Shown: positions 26,029 to 35,523, numbered from the stretch's first letter. The stretch is 64,000 bases of DNA from Tritonibacter multivorans (GCF_001458415.1 NZ_CYSD01000039.1:62001-126000), one strand, 5' to 3'. Program-made: numbers and translations. Notes: generated from the sequence alone by a model not told the origin.

Positions 26029-27093
26029 ATGGCCGTTACTGCGGAACAGATTCGCGAGGCTCTGGAGCGCCTGGCGCTGCCGGATGGCGGGACGTTGGTG
26101 TCGCGCGATATGCTGCGGGCGTTGCAGGTCGAAGGTGGGCAGGTGCGCTTTGTCATTGAGGCGCCGACGCCAGAGATTGCAAAACTTATGGAACCCCTGC
26201 GCAAGGCGGCGGAGGCCTCGGTTCAGGCCTTGCCGGGCGTAGAGAGTGTTTCAGTTGCGCTGACCGCCCATGCAGGCGCGCCGAAAGCCCCAAGCCTGAA
26301 AGTGGGAGGTCATCCCAAACCGCAAGCGGAGCCCCTGCGCCCGGCGGGTGTGAAAAAGATTATTGCGATCGGGTCCGGCAAGGGCGGCGTCGGAAAGTCT
26401 ACGGTCAGTGCCAACCTTGCCGTGGCTCTGGCAAAACAGGGCCGCAAGGTCGGTTTGCTGGATGCGGACATTTATGGGCCCAGCCAGCCGCGCATGATGG
26501 GGGCCTCTGGGCGGCCGGGCAGCCCGGATGGCAAAATCATCGAACCTCTTACGGCCCATGGGGTCACGTTGATGTCGATTGGCCTGATGGTTGAAGAACG
26601 CAAGGCTGTGGTGTGGCGTGGGCCCATGTTGATGGGGGCGATGCAGCAGATGCTGGGCCAGGTGAACTGGGGCGAGCTGGATGTGCTGCTGATCGACTTG
26701 CCACCGGGGACCGGTGATGTGCAACTGACACTTTGCACCAAAGCAGAGATGGACGGTGTGATTGTTGTCTCGACCCCGCAGGATGTGGCGCTGATCGATG
26801 CGCGCAAGGCATTGGATATGTTCGAGACCATGAAAACGCCGGTGCTGGGCTTGATTGAGAATATGTCCTTCTTCACTTGCCCGGATTGCGGCAGCAGTCA
26901 CGAGATCTTTGGCAATGGCGGCGTTGCGGATGAAGCCAAAGAGATGGGGGTTCCGCTGCTGGGCACCTTGCCGATTGATCTGGAAACCCGCTTGGCCGGG
27001 GACGCAGGCACCCCGATTGCAGCCGGGGAGGGGCCTATGGCTCAGGCTTATGCCCGTATCGCTGAGGGGCTTGTCGCGGGCGGCATGGCCTAA
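26029..27093 (+). CDS. apbC: Iron-sulfur cluster carrier protein ApbC (Mrp)
   Basis: P-loop ATPase that carries and transfers Fe-S clusters in the cytoplasm. It has 354 residues. An N-terminal MIP18/DUF59-type domain (about 1-80) is followed by a linker and the deviant Walker A GKGGVGKST (117-125). Next come DADIYGPSQPRMMG, the Walker B-like LLIDLPPGTGDVQLT, and the C-terminal cluster-binding FFTCPDCG with the CxxC pair. It has a strong GGAGAA ribosome site and its own promoter and terminator, so it is separate from the dcw operon that follows. Confidence 0.95.
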   Translation: MAVTAEQIREALERLALPDGGTLVSRDMLRALQVEGGQVRFVIEAPTPEIAKLMEPLRKAAEASVQALPGVESVSVALTAHAGAPKAPSLKVGGHPKPQAEPLRPAGVKKIIAIGSGKGGVGKSTVSANLAVALAKQGRKVGLLDADIYGPSQPRMMGASGRPGSPDGKIIEPLTAHGVTLMSIGLMVEERKAVVWRGPMLMGAMQQMLGQVNWGELDVLLIDLPPGTGDVQLTLCTKAEMDGVIVVSTPQDVALIDARKALDMFETMKTPVLGLIENMSFFTCPDCGSSHEIFGNGGVADEAKEMGVPLLGTLPIDLETRLAGDAGTPIAAGEGPMAQAYARIAEGLVAGGMA

Positions 27094-27127
27094 GGCACCC
27101 CTAACCTGTTCCCGATATGGGTTTTGA

Positions 27128-27158
27128 TGGCGTTCCCGCAGCAGGGGGCGCCATTTTT
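27128..27158 (+). terminator. apbC terminator
   Basis: TGGCGTTCCC (27128-27137) pairs fully with GGGGGCGCCA (27144-27153, two G-U pairs), followed by TTTTT. It separates apbC from the dcw control region. Confidence 0.8.
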
Positions 27159-27177
27159 CATGCTGAAACGGCACCCC

Positions 27178-27350
27178 GTGGGAATGCGTGGGGGCTGTGG
27201 GAAAGCATGGGACGGGAATTTATGGGCGCTGTGGGAAATCATGGGGCCAGCGTGTCAGCTGTGGTGCGCGGAGGGTTTTCCCAAAAAACGAATCACTTTG
27301 TGGGGGCTATTTGGGGCTCGCCGACGGAACAATATGGGAACATGGTGGGG
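27178..27350 (+). promoter_or_regulatory. TGGG-box array, probable MraZ operator
   Basis: TGGG starts at 27179, 27189, 27198, 27208, 27223, 27232 and 27242, a 9-10 bp rhythm with one 15-bp step. A second group starts at 27301, 27312, 27335 and 27346. Several are the longer GTGGGAA. In Escherichia coli MraZ binds direct TGGGN repeats with a 10-bp period upstream of its own gene, mraZ, which lies about 500 bases downstream here. CGGGAA/AGGGAA at 27376-27392 may be degenerate members. Confidence 0.65.
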
Positions 27351-27541
27351 CGCGAGCTGATCTCAGAGAGAATCGCGGGAAACTAAGGGAAAAAACTTTG
27401 GGCTGCAAACACTTCATATATGTGGTGTGTGGCGGTCAAAGCTTGTCTATCCATTGTGTCAGAACCGGTTGGTGAGCATAGAATCGGCGCGAATCTGCGA
27501 GTCTTGGCACCCCGAATCCTCGCGAATCCGGCAAAAACATG

Positions 27542-27570
27542 TTGCGGGGCCATACTTTCCCATAGTATCC
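27542..27570 (+). promoter_or_regulatory. Candidate dcw promoter
   Basis: TTGCGG (27542-27547) with TAGTAT (27563-27568, 15-base spacer) or GTATCC (27565-27570, 17-base spacer). The -35 matches that of the tRNA-Gly promoters. A start near 27577 gives a leader of about 268 nt to mraZ. Confidence 0.45.
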
Positions 27571-27576
27571 CTTACT

Positions 27577-27782
27577 CATCCGATGAGGACGAAGAGCAAG
27601 GGCAACAAACGACCCTAACCAAATAATAAAGCAGGTTTCATACAGGCCTTCGATTTCATCAACAAGAGATCCGGCGCGCGGGCGAGCAGACATCCCCCCA
27701 GGTGGCGCGCGCAGTCGGACACCCCGCTCAGCGGGCAAGGCGGTGGGTTGATCAGTGGCAGCGGATCAGCCCGCCCCTTTTA
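27577..27782 (+). ncRNA. upsM: UpsM-like small RNA in the mraZ 5' leader
   Basis: Non-coding leader between the candidate promoter and mraZ. It ends at a strong terminator (27739-27753 pairing with 27764-27775, then CCTTTTAG). In Rhodobacter sphaeroides the dcw operon has a leader of about 268 nt whose first roughly 206 nt accumulate as the small RNA UpsM after partial termination. Both lengths fit this locus, although the 5' end here is only inferred. Other hairpins, such as CCCGCTCAGCGGG at 27723-27735, are present. Confidence 0.65.
27739..27782 (+). terminator. Leader terminator (attenuator) before mraZ
   Basis: GGCGGTGGGTTGATC (27739-27753) pairs with GATCAGCCCGCC (27764-27775), followed by CCTTTTAG. 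It lies about 60 bases before mraZ, so dcw transcription must read through it. Confidence 0.75.
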
Positions 27783-27844
27783 GTTTTAAGGCCCCTCTTT
27801 TGGGAGTTGGGGTCGGGACGTGTGAGAAAGAGGACGGCAGAGAA

Positions 27845-28348
27845 TTGGGCCGCAGGTTCAGAGGCGAAAGCCAGCACAAGGTCGATACGAAGGGGCGGGT
27901 GTCTATCCCAGCCTCTTTTCGGCGTGTGCTGGAGGCCTCGGATCCGAACTGGCAGCATGGGGATAACCCCGAGCTTGTGATCGTCTATGGCGATGCCCGC
28001 CGTCAGTATCTTGAATGCTATACAATGGAAGCCATCGAGGAAGTGGACGCAAAGATTGCGAACCTGCCCCGTGGCTCTATGGCGCGTAAAGTGCTCGAGC
28101 GTATGTTCAACGGCCAATCTTTGCCGACCACGGTCGATGAGACGGGCCGCCTTGTGCTTCCCGCGAAGCTGCGCAAAAAGATCGGCCTGGATGGGGAAGC
28201 TTTCTTCATCGCAGCCGGTGACACCTTCCAGATCTGGAACCCGGACACCTTTAATGAGGTTGAGGCCGCCGAGGCCGAGAAGCTCCTTGAGGAACTGCCC
28301 GAGGGAATGGACCCGCTGGAACTTTTGGATGGCACTGGAGGCCTATAA
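27845..28348 (+). CDS. mraZ: Transcriptional regulator MraZ
   Basis: Dodecameric AbrB-fold regulator of the dcw cluster, 167 residues. Two MraZ half-domains are visible: GRRFRGESQHKVDTKGRVSIPASFRRVLE and LPTTVDETGRLVLPAKLRKKIGLDGEAFF. The TTG at 27845 is the likely start, because it puts GRRFRGE at the N-terminus as in the family. The only in-frame ATG, 90 bases upstream, lies in the leader terminator. Together with the TGGG array upstream this suggests autoregulation. rsmH follows after 3 bases. Confidence 0.92.
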   Translation: MGRRFRGESQHKVDTKGRVSIPASFRRVLEASDPNWQHGDNPELVIVYGDARRQYLECYTMEAIEEVDAKIANLPRGSMARKVLERMFNGQSLPTTVDETGRLVLPAKLRKKIGLDGEAFFIAAGDTFQIWNPDTFNEVEAAEAEKLLEELPEGMDPLELLDGTGGL

Positions 28349-28351
28349 GAC

Positions 28352-29341
28352 ATGACGGACCGCAACGCTGCTTCCTCCGGTCCCCATATCCCAGTTCTGC
28401 TGAAGCCGCTGCTGGAGGCCGTGGCCCCTGTGTCTGGTCGTTGGCTGGACGGCACCTTTGGGGCAGGGGGCTATACCCGTGGATTGCTGGCGGCGGGTGC
28501 GGATCACGTGACCGGTGTGGACCGCGACCCGCTGGCCTTTGATCTGGCCAAACCTTGGATCGATGACTTCGCCGGTCGCATCACCCTGCAGGCAGGCGTC
28601 TTTTCCCGCATGGATGAATATGCGTCGGACCTTGACGGTGTGGTGCTGGACCTTGGGGTTTCTTCCATGCAGCTGGATCTGGCAGAACGCGGCTTTTCGT
28701 TTATGAAAGAAGGCCCGCTGGACATGCGTATGTCGCAGGATGGGCCCTCGGCGGCGGATCTGGTGGCAGAGCTGACCGAAGTGCAGCTGGCAGACATTAT
28801 TTTCAATTTCGGCGAAGAACGCGCCAGCCGCCGCATCGCCAAGGCTATCGTGAGAGAACGCGCCGTGGCGCCGATCACCACGACCCTGCAACTGGCCGAA
28901 ATCGTTGCAAGCTGCCTGCCGCGCCCCAAGCCGAACCAGTCGCATCCTGCGACCCGTACCTTTCAGGCGCTGCGGATTGCCGTGAACGCCGAATACGAAG
29001 AACTCTACGAAGGGCTGCTGGCCGCTGAACGCGCGCTGAAGCCCGGTGGTCTGCTGGCGGTTGTGACCTTCCATTCCGTTGAGGATCGTATGGTGAAACG
29101 GTTCTTCCAGCACCGGGCGGGCAAAACCGGCCGGGCCAACCGTTGGGCGCCTGAACTGGACGAACAGCCAGCGCAGTTTGAACTGGTCACCCGCAAGGCA
29201 GTTGGTCCCGATGATGACGAGCTGGCGCAGAATCCGCGGTCCCGGTCTGCCCGCCTGCGCGTCGGTCGTCGCACCGATGCCGCGCCCGCTCCGATCTCTG
29301 GCAAGGAACTCGGCATGCCGCAGCTGAAGGAGACCCGCTGA
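28352..29341 (+). CDS. rsmH: 16S rRNA (cytosine(1402)-N4)-methyltransferase RsmH
   Basis: Also called MraW; N4-methylates C1402 of 16S rRNA. It has 329 residues. SAM-binding segments are [20 protein letters not shown] and [11 protein letters not shown], followed by [25 protein letters not shown] and, near the end, [19 protein letters not shown] and RSRSARLRV. The stop overlaps the ftsL start (TGATG), as is usual in the dcw operon. Confidence 0.97.
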   Translation: MTDRNAASSGPHIPVLLKPLLEAVAPVSGRWLDGTFGAGGYTRGLLAAGADHVTGVDRDPLAFDLAKPWIDDFAGRITLQAGVFSRMDEYASDLDGVVLDLGVSSMQLDLAERGFSFMKEGPLDMRMSQDGPSAADLVAELTEVQLADIIFNFGEERASRRIAKAIVRERAVAPITTTLQLAEIVASCLPRPKPNQSHPATRTFQALRIAVNAEYEELYEGLLAAERALKPGGLLAVVTFHSVEDRMVKRFFQHRAGKTGRANRWAPELDEQPAQFELVTRKAVGPDDDELAQNPRSRSARLRVGRRTDAAPAPISGKELGMPQLKETR

Positions 29342-29691
29342 TGCGCACGCTTGCTTATCTCTTTACTGTGCTTGCGGTTTTTGCTCTGGCCTTTTGGGCC
29401 TATCAGGAAAACTACGCCACGCAGCAGGCCCTGAAAGAAACCCGCAAGCTGCGGGTTGAGATTGCAGAAGCCCAGGTGCGGCTGAATATGCTGAAGGCCG
29501 AATGGGCCTATCTGAACCGCCCCAATCGTCTGCGCGAATTGGCAGAGCTGAACTTTGCCCGGCTGGGTTTGTTGCCGCTGCGGCCCGATCAGTTTGGGGC
29601 CGTTGATCAGGTGGCCTATCCTGTGCTCGAGGAATTGGTCATTGAAGACGGGGTAATGGTCTCCTCGCTCAATGGAGGAGAGCGCGAATGA
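29341..29691 (+). CDS. ftsL: Cell division protein FtsL
   Basis: Single-pass divisome protein of 116 residues. It has a membrane segment LAYLFTVLAVFALAFWAY at the start and a periplasmic coiled coil EETRKLRVEIAEAQVRLNMLKAEWAYLNRPNRLRELAE-type region with the conserved W-x-x-L-x-R/P. It would form the FtsQLB complex that activates FtsWI. It was identified by position between rsmH and ftsI, length and topology, since FtsL sequences are poorly conserved. It overlaps ftsI by 4 bases. Confidence 0.9.
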   Translation: MRTLAYLFTVLAVFALAFWAYQENYATQQALKETRKLRVEIAEAQVRLNMLKAEWAYLNRPNRLRELAELNFARLGLLPLRPDQFGAVDQVAYPVLEELVIEDGVMVSSLNGGERE

Positions 29692-31472
29692 TCCGCACGC
29701 CCCTGCGTCCGCTGGCCCGCGTCCTGCAGGCCCGAGCCCGGGGCGAAAACCCCGATCTGATCGAACGCGAGAACCTCGCGCAGCGACATCGGGACATGGA
29801 AGGCAAGGCGCGCAATCAGGCGCAGGGTCGCCTGCTGGTTATGGCGGGCTTTTTTGTATGTGCCTATCTTGCCATCGGCGGGCGCATGGCGGTCATGGCG
29901 ACCTCTGAACCGGCCGAGCCGACGTCTTATTATGCGGGCAGTGGCATTGCCAATCAGCGGGCCGACATTGTCGACCGCGAGGGCCGTATTCTGGCGACCA
30001 ATTTTGAAACCCACTCGCTTTATGCGCAGCCGCCGCAGATGATCGAACCGCTTGTCGTGGCGGACAAGCTGATTGAGATTTTCCCGGATCTGGACCGCGA
30101 ACGTCTGGTCAAAGACTTCACCGGAAAGCGCAAGTTCCTGTGGATTAAGAAGAAAATCAGCCCCGAACAGATGCAGGCCGTGCATGATATTGGCGATCCG
30201 GGCCTGATGTTCGGCCCGCGCGAAATGCGCCTCTATCCGAACGGGAAGCTGGCGGCCCATGTGCTGGGCGGGGCGTCTTTTGGCAAAGAGGGTGTCAGCG
30301 CAGCCGAGGTGATCGGCGTTGCAGGCGTGGAAAAGCAATTCGACGACTACCTGCGCGATCCGGCCAATGGCGGCAAGCCGCTGGCCCTGTCTCTTGATCT
30401 GTCGGTGCAGGATGCTTCTGAACAGGTTCTGGCGGGCGGCATGAAGCTGATGAACGCCAAGGGCGCGACCTCGATCCTGATGGATGCCTTCACGGGCGAG
30501 GTCATTTCGGTTGTGTCTTTGCCGGACTTTGATCCCAATGAGCGCCCGCGCCCGCCGACCTCGGGCTTTGATCCTTCAGAGAGCCCGCTGTTTAACCGCG
30601 CGGTTCAGGGCGTTTATGAGCTCGGCTCGACGTTCAAGATCTTTGCGACGGCTCAAGCGATGGAGCTGGGTCTGGTCGGGCCTGAAACCATCGTCGACAT
30701 CCGTGGTCCACTGCGTTGGGGACGCCATAAAATCCGGGATTTTCATAACTACGGCAAAGAATTGTCGGTCACCAAGATCATCGTGAAATCGTCGAACATC
30801 GGCACCGCACGTCTGGCGCAGCAGATCGGGGTAGAGCGTCAGAAAGGCTTCCTTGATCGTCTGGGTATGCTGGAGCCCACCCCGTTTGAGATTGTCGAAG
30901 CCAAGGGTGGTAAGCCCCTGTTGCCGCCGAACTGGTCCGAACTCTCTGCAATGACGATTTCTTATGGGCACGGTATTTCGACCACGCCGATGCATCTGGC
31001 GGCAGGCTATGCGACGTTGGCCAATGGTGGGTATTACGTGGCGCCAACCATCCTCAAACAAAACGGCCCGCAATTGCAGGGCCGGGTGATGAGCACACGC
31101 GTGGCCGAAGACAGCCTGACCATGCTGCGCAAGGTGGTGAGCGAAGGCACGGCTTCTTTTGCCGAGGTGCCTGGATATTCCGTTGGAGGCAAAACCGGCA
31201 CCGCAGACAAGCCCAAACCCCGTGGTGGCTATTATGACGACAAGGTCATTGCGACGTTTGCCAGCGTCTTCCCAGTGCATAATCCGCGCTATGTGCTGGT
31301 GGTGACACTGGATGAGCCTGAAATCCTTGCGCATGGGGAAAAGCGCCGCACCGCCGGTTGGACAGCGGCCCCTGTGGCGGCTGAGATGGTCAAACGCATC
31401 GCGCCGCTTCTTGGTTTGCGTCCGCACATTGAACCTGCTGCCCAGAGTAGTGTAACCCTCACCTCGAACTGA
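29688..31472 (+). CDS. ftsI: Septal peptidoglycan transpeptidase FtsI (PBP3)
   Basis: Class B penicillin-binding protein that cross-links septal peptidoglycan with FtsW. It has 594 residues. A cytoplasmic tail is followed by one membrane segment (about 48-65) and the pedestal domain, with RADIVDREGRILATN. The transpeptidase domain has the three active-site motifs: STFK with catalytic Ser314, SSN (368-370) and KTGTA (502-506). The start overlaps ftsL as ATGA. Confidence 0.97.
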   Translation: MIRTPLRPLARVLQARARGENPDLIERENLAQRHRDMEGKARNQAQGRLLVMAGFFVCAYLAIGGRMAVMATSEPAEPTSYYAGSGIANQRADIVDREGRILATNFETHSLYAQPPQMIEPLVVADKLIEIFPDLDRERLVKDFTGKRKFLWIKKKISPEQMQAVHDIGDPGLMFGPREMRLYPNGKLAAHVLGGASFGKEGVSAAEVIGVAGVEKQFDDYLRDPANGGKPLALSLDLSVQDASEQVLAGGMKLMNAKGATSILMDAFTGEVISVVSLPDFDPNERPRPPTSGFDPSESPLFNRAVQGVYELGSTFKIFATAQAMELGLVGPETIVDIRGPLRWGRHKIRDFHNYGKELSVTKIIVKSSNIGTARLAQQIGVERQKGFLDRLGMLEPTPFEIVEAKGGKPLLPPNWSELSAMTISYGHGISTTPMHLAAGYATLANGGYYVAPTILKQNGPQLQGRVMSTRVAEDSLTMLRKVVSEGTASFAEVPGYSVGGKTGTADKPKPRGGYYDDKVIATFASVFPVHNPRYVLVVTLDEPEILAHGEKRRTAGWTAAPVAAEMVKRIAPLLGLRPHIEPAAQSSVTLTSN

Positions 31473-31487
31473 CGAGGCGAGGATCCC

Positions 31488-32972
31488 ATGGTCAAAAACA
31501 TCAACCTTCCGCTCAGCCAGCTTGGCCTTACGGCCCGGGGCGGTGCAGACCCGATGATCCGTGGCGTTGCTGTGGACAGTCGCGAGGTCGGGCGCGGGTT
31601 CCTGTTTGCGGCGCTGCCCGGTGTGCATGCGCATGGGGCAGACTATGTGCAGCAAGTGCTGGAGGCCGGTGCCGCAGCGGTCCTGACCGACCAGAAGGGG
31701 GCAGAGATCGCAGGCGAAGCTGTTGTGGATGCAGGTGCCGCATTGGTCGTGGCCGAAGATCCGCGTCAGGCCTTGGCCGGTGCAGCTGCCCTTTGGTTTG
31801 GCGCGCAGCCTCCCGTGATTGCCGCCGTCACAGGCACCAATGGCAAAACATCCGTTGCCACTTTCCTGCGTCAGATCTGGACCGAACTTGGCTATGAGGC
31901 GGTGAACCTTGGCACCACCGGCGTTGAAGGCGCTTGGAGCCATCCGCTGGCCCATACCACGCCAGAACCCGTAACCCTGCACAGCGCCCTTGCTGCGGCG
32001 GCCGAGGCGGGCGTGACCCATGTCGCGATGGAGGCCTCTTCTCATGGGCTGGACCAACGCCGTCTGGATGCGGTGCAGCTGGTGGCCGCTGGTTTTACCA
32101 ACTTTACGCAGGACCATCTGGACTACCACGAAACCTTCGACGCCTATTTTGCCGCCAAGGCAGGGCTGTTCCGCCGGGTGCTGCCGGAAGAGGCCGTCGC
32201 GGTGATCAATATGAACGACCCGCGTGGCACCGAAATGCGCGCGATTGCTGCGGCACGCGGCCAAGAGATCCTTGCCGTCGGGCGCGGTCTTGGTGACCTA
32301 AGCCTTGTGGGCGTGCGGGTCGACGCCAGCGGGCAGGATATCCGTTTCAACTGGCATGACCGCCCGTTTCAGGCGCGCCTCAATCTGATCGGTGGATTCC
32401 AGGCGGAAAACGTTCTGGTTGCTGCCGGTCTGGCAATCGCCAGCGGCGAGGACCCCGAGCGCGTCTTTGAAACCCTGCCGCATCTGGGCACTGTCCGGGG
32501 CCGGATGGAATTGGCCGCGACCCGCGACAATGGCGCCACAGTCTTTGTGGACTATGCGCATACGCCGGATGCGGTTGCGACCGCGATCAAAGCCCTGCGC
32601 CCACATGTGATGGGGCGATTGGTGGCGATTGTCGGCGCCGGGGGTGACCGTGACCGCACCAAACGCCCGTTGATGGGGCAGGCGGCTCATGAGCACGCGG
32701 ATGTGGTGATCGTCACCGATGACAACCCACGCAGCGAAGACCCAGCCGCCATCCGCGCGGAGGTCAAAGGCGGTGCGCCCGACGCAGTCGAAGTTGGTGA
32801 CCGAGCCGAGGCGATCCTGCGCGGTGTAGATCTGCTTGGCCCCGGCGACGCTTTGCTGATCTGTGGCAAGGGTCATGAAACCGGGCAGATCGTCGGCGAC
32901 GATGTGCTGCCCTTTGATGATGTAGAGCAAGCCAGCATGGCTGTCGCCGCTTTGGACGGGAAACTGGTATGA
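31488..32972 (+). CDS. murE: UDP-MurNAc-tripeptide ligase MurE (meso-DAP adding)
   Basis: Adds the third amino acid of the peptide stem. It has 494 residues. The ATP loop is GTNGKTS (116-122). The carbamylated lysine region is YFAAKAGLFRRVLPE. The motif DDNPRSEDP contains DNPR, which marks enzymes that add meso-diaminopimelate rather than lysine. The Mur-ligase C-terminal domain ends LICGKGHETGQIVGDDVLPFDD. It lies 15 bases after ftsI and overlaps murF by 4 bases. Confidence 0.97.
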   Translation: MVKNINLPLSQLGLTARGGADPMIRGVAVDSREVGRGFLFAALPGVHAHGADYVQQVLEAGAAAVLTDQKGAEIAGEAVVDAGAALVVAEDPRQALAGAAALWFGAQPPVIAAVTGTNGKTSVATFLRQIWTELGYEAVNLGTTGVEGAWSHPLAHTTPEPVTLHSALAAAAEAGVTHVAMEASSHGLDQRRLDAVQLVAAGFTNFTQDHLDYHETFDAYFAAKAGLFRRVLPEEAVAVINMNDPRGTEMRAIAAARGQEILAVGRGLGDLSLVGVRVDASGQDIRFNWHDRPFQARLNLIGGFQAENVLVAAGLAIASGEDPERVFETLPHLGTVRGRMELAATRDNGATVFVDYAHTPDAVATAIKALRPHVMGRLVAIVGAGGDRDRTKRPLMGQAAHEHADVVIVTDDNPRSEDPAAIRAEVKGGAPDAVEVGDRAEAILRGVDLLGPGDALLICGKGHETGQIVGDDVLPFDDVEQASMAVAALDGKLV

Positions 32973-34351
32973 CACTTTGGACAGCGAAAGAGGCCGAAGC
33001 AGCAACCGGTGGACGTGCGCAGGGCGACTGGTCTGTGAACGGCATATCGATCGACACTCGTACCATCGCGCAGGGAGATCTGTTTGTTGCGCTGAAAGCG
33101 GCACGCGATGGCCATGATTTCGTGGCGCAGGCGTTGGAGAAAGGGGCGGGTGCGGCGCTGGTGTCGCGCATTCCCGAGGGCGTGGCAGACGATGCGCCGC
33201 TGCTGATTGTGGATGACGTACAAACCGGGCTTGAAGCGCTTGGTGCGGCGGGCCGTGCGCGCACGGACGCCAAGGTTGTTGCGGTCACGGGTTCTGTCGG
33301 AAAAACCTCGACCAAGGAAATGCTGGCCTGCATGTTGGGCGATCAGGGCCGCACCCATGCGGCAGTGGCCAGCTATAACAACCACTGGGGCGTACCGCTG
33401 ACACTGGCGCGGATGCCGCAGGATACCGAATTCGCAGTGATCGAGGTGGGCATGAACCACCCCGGCGAAATCGCGCCTTTGGCCCGCCAGGCCCGCCCAC
33501 ATGTGGCGATGGTGACCACAGTTGCGGCTGTGCACCTCGAGGCGTTTGAGGATGTGGCCGGAATTGCCCGCGAAAAGGCTGCGATTATGGAAGGGCTGGA
33601 ACCCGGTGGCGTGGCCGTCCTGAACGCTGATTTGGCCGAAACCCCGGTTCTCGCGGAAGAAGCGGATCGCATGGGGGCAATAACCCGCTGGTTCGGCACC
33701 ACGTCGCAGGATTACCATTTGGGAGCTGTCACGCTGACCGGGGAAGAAACCCGCGCCGAGGCAACCTGCGCGGGTGTGTCGAAAACCCTCTCGATCCAAT
33801 CTCTGGGGACGCATTTCGCGATGAATGCCCTGGGTGCATTGGCTGCGGTCGAAGCATTGGGAGCGGACATTGATCTGGCCATTCAAAGCCTTTCGCGCTG
33901 GTCGCCGGTCAAAGGGCGCGGGGCGCGCCTGTCTGTTGCCGTCGATGGGGGGACGATCACGGTTTTGGACGACAGCTACAATGCAAACCCGACCTCGGTC
34001 GCTGCGGCCTTGGCCGTTCTGGCCGCAAGCCCTGCGCAAGGGCGGCGGATTGCCTGTCTGGGCGATATGGGGGAGCTGGGCGAAGACGCGGCAGCACTGC
34101 ACGCCGGGCTGGCCACTGGTGACGCCATGACACATGTGGATGCGGTTTATTCCGTGGGGCCTTTGATGCAGAACCTGCATGCGGCCTTGCCACAGGGGCA
34201 TGCGGGAAAATGGTTTGAAACCAGCACCGACGCTGCGGAGGCCTTGACCCATGAACTGGCTGCCGGCGATATCCTGCTGGTCAAAGGGTCGAACTACATG
34301 CAGCTGGTGCGCGTGGTTGACGCGCTGCGGGAAATGGGCCAAGGCAGCTGA
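32969..34351 (+). CDS. murF: UDP-MurNAc-tripeptide:D-Ala-D-Ala ligase MurF
   Basis: Adds the D-Ala-D-Ala made by Ddl, completing the UDP-MurNAc-pentapeptide. It has 460 residues. The N-terminal substrate domain (DTRTIAQGDLFVALKAARDGHDF) is followed by the ATP loop GSVGKTSTK (108-116), NHPGEIAPLARQARP, and the C-terminal VLDDSYNANPTSVAAAL with GRRIACLGDMGELG. The ATG overlaps the murE stop, and the stop is 89 bases before mraY. Confidence 0.97.
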   Translation: MTLWTAKEAEAATGGRAQGDWSVNGISIDTRTIAQGDLFVALKAARDGHDFVAQALEKGAGAALVSRIPEGVADDAPLLIVDDVQTGLEALGAAGRARTDAKVVAVTGSVGKTSTKEMLACMLGDQGRTHAAVASYNNHWGVPLTLARMPQDTEFAVIEVGMNHPGEIAPLARQARPHVAMVTTVAAVHLEAFEDVAGIAREKAAIMEGLEPGGVAVLNADLAETPVLAEEADRMGAITRWFGTTSQDYHLGAVTLTGEETRAEATCAGVSKTLSIQSLGTHFAMNALGALAAVEALGADIDLAIQSLSRWSPVKGRGARLSVAVDGGTITVLDDSYNANPTSVAAALAVLAASPAQGRRIACLGDMGELGEDAAALHAGLATGDAMTHVDAVYSVGPLMQNLHAALPQGHAGKWFETSTDAAEALTHELAAGDILLVKGSNYMQLVRVVDALREMGQGS

Positions 34352-34440
34352 TCTTCCGGCACGCCTGTTGGATTGCAGCTAAAAACCGGCATCTGACCGG
34401 AACAAAATAAGACGCTTAAAAAGACGAGGGACCGTCTGAG

Positions 34441-35523
34441 ATGCTTTACTGGTTGACCGCACTGTCGGATGGGGGGGATTTTTTCAACCTCTTCCGCTAC
34501 ATCACCTTTCGCGCAGGCGGCGCGTTTTTGACCGCGCTGATTTTTGGCTTTGTCTTTGGCAAGCCGCTGATCAATGTGCTGCGCAAAAAGCAGGGAAAAG
34601 GGCAGCCGATCCGCGATGACGGCCCGGAAGGTCATTTTGTCAAAGCGGGCACCCCAACCATGGGGGGCTTGCTGATCGTCGGTGCGCTTTTGACCGCGAC
34701 ACTTCTGTGGGCACGCTGGGACAACCCTTTTGTCTGGATGGTGATGTTCGTCACGCTGGCCTTCGCGCTGATCGGCTTTGTCGATGACTACGCCAAGGTC
34801 TCAAAACAGAACACTGCGGGCGTGCCGGGCAAAGTGCGCCTGGCGCTGGGCGTGGCGATTGCGGCAGCGGCTGCGGTCTGGGCCAGCTGGCACCACCCCG
34901 ACGCCCTGCAGAACCAACTGGCATTGCCGGTGTTCAAAGACGTTCTGCTGAACCTTGGCCTGTTCTATATTCCCTTCTCCATCATTGTGATCGTCGGGTC
35001 AGCCAATGCGGTGAACCTGACGGATGGTCTGGATGGGCTTGCCATTATGCCGGTGATGATCGCGGCGGGCACCTTGGGCATTATTGCCTATGCCGTTGGC
35101 CGCGTGGACTTTTCAGAATACCTGGACGTGCACTACGTGCCCGGCACCGGTGAAATTTTGATCTTTACCGCGGCCCTCTTTGGCGGTGGTCTGGGGTTCC
35201 TGTGGTACAACGCCCCGCCTGCGGCTGTGTTTATGGGCGATACCGGGTCGCTGGCCCTCGGCGGTGCTCTGGGTGCAATTGCAGTGGCCACCAAACACGA
35301 GCTGGTTCTGGCCATTGTCGGCGGTCTGTTCGTGGTCGAGGCGCTGTCGGTGATTATTCAAGTCCTGTACTTCAAACGCACGGGGCGCCGCGTGTTTCTG
35401 ATGGCGCCGATCCACCACCACTATGAGAAAAAGGGCTGGGCAGAGCCGACCATTGTGATCCGCTTTTGGATTATCTCGCTCATTCTTGCGATGATCGGTC
35501 TGGCGACCCTAAAGGTCCGCTAA
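34441..35523 (+). CDS. mraY: Phospho-MurNAc-pentapeptide transferase MraY
   Basis: Integral membrane enzyme that attaches phospho-MurNAc-pentapeptide to undecaprenyl phosphate to make lipid I. It has 360 residues and about ten membrane segments. Signature loops are [35 protein letters not shown] (the DDY aspartates), [13 protein letters not shown] and [12 protein letters not shown], with a late [14 protein letters not shown] hairpin CGGCCCGG/CCGGGCCG (35555-35578) lies between it and murD but has no clear T-run. Confidence 0.97.
   Translation: MLYWLTALSDGGDFFNLFRYITFRAGGAFLTALIFGFVFGKPLINVLRKKQGKGQPIRDDGPEGHFVKAGTPTMGGLLIVGALLTATLLWARWDNPFVWMVMFVTLAFALIGFVDDYAKVSKQNTAGVPGKVRLALGVAIAAAAAVWASWHHPDALQNQLALPVFKDVLLNLGLFYIPFSIIVIVGSANAVNLTDGLDGLAIMPVMIAAGTLGIIAYAVGRVDFSEYLDVHYVPGTGEILIFTAALFGGGLGFLWYNAPPAAVFMGDTGSLALGGALGAIAVATKHELVLAIVGGLFVVEALSVIIQVLYFKRTGRRVFLMAPIHHHYEKKGWAEPTIVIRFWIISLILAMIGLATLKVR

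Noticed and set aside
27179-27242. DnaA boxes or replication origin in the GTGGGAA region
   Set aside because: The repeats are TGGG-based and do not match TTATCCACA-type DnaA boxes. No AT-rich unwinding element or dnaA/parA neighbour is present.
27117-27475. Several overlapping small open frames between apbC and mraZ
   Set aside because: Their Trp/Gly-rich translations come from the repeated TGGG boxes. The frames overlap each other and lack ribosome sites.
27578-27600. Hammerhead-ribozyme-like core CGATGAG..CGAA
   Set aside because: The invariant CUGAUGA core is broken (CCGATGA), and the flanking helices do not pair. Chance similarity in the UpsM-like leader.
27360-27844. RNase P RNA gene upstream of mraZ
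   Set aside because: I looked for the conserved start and end blocks of bacterial RNase P RNA in this gap and did not see them.
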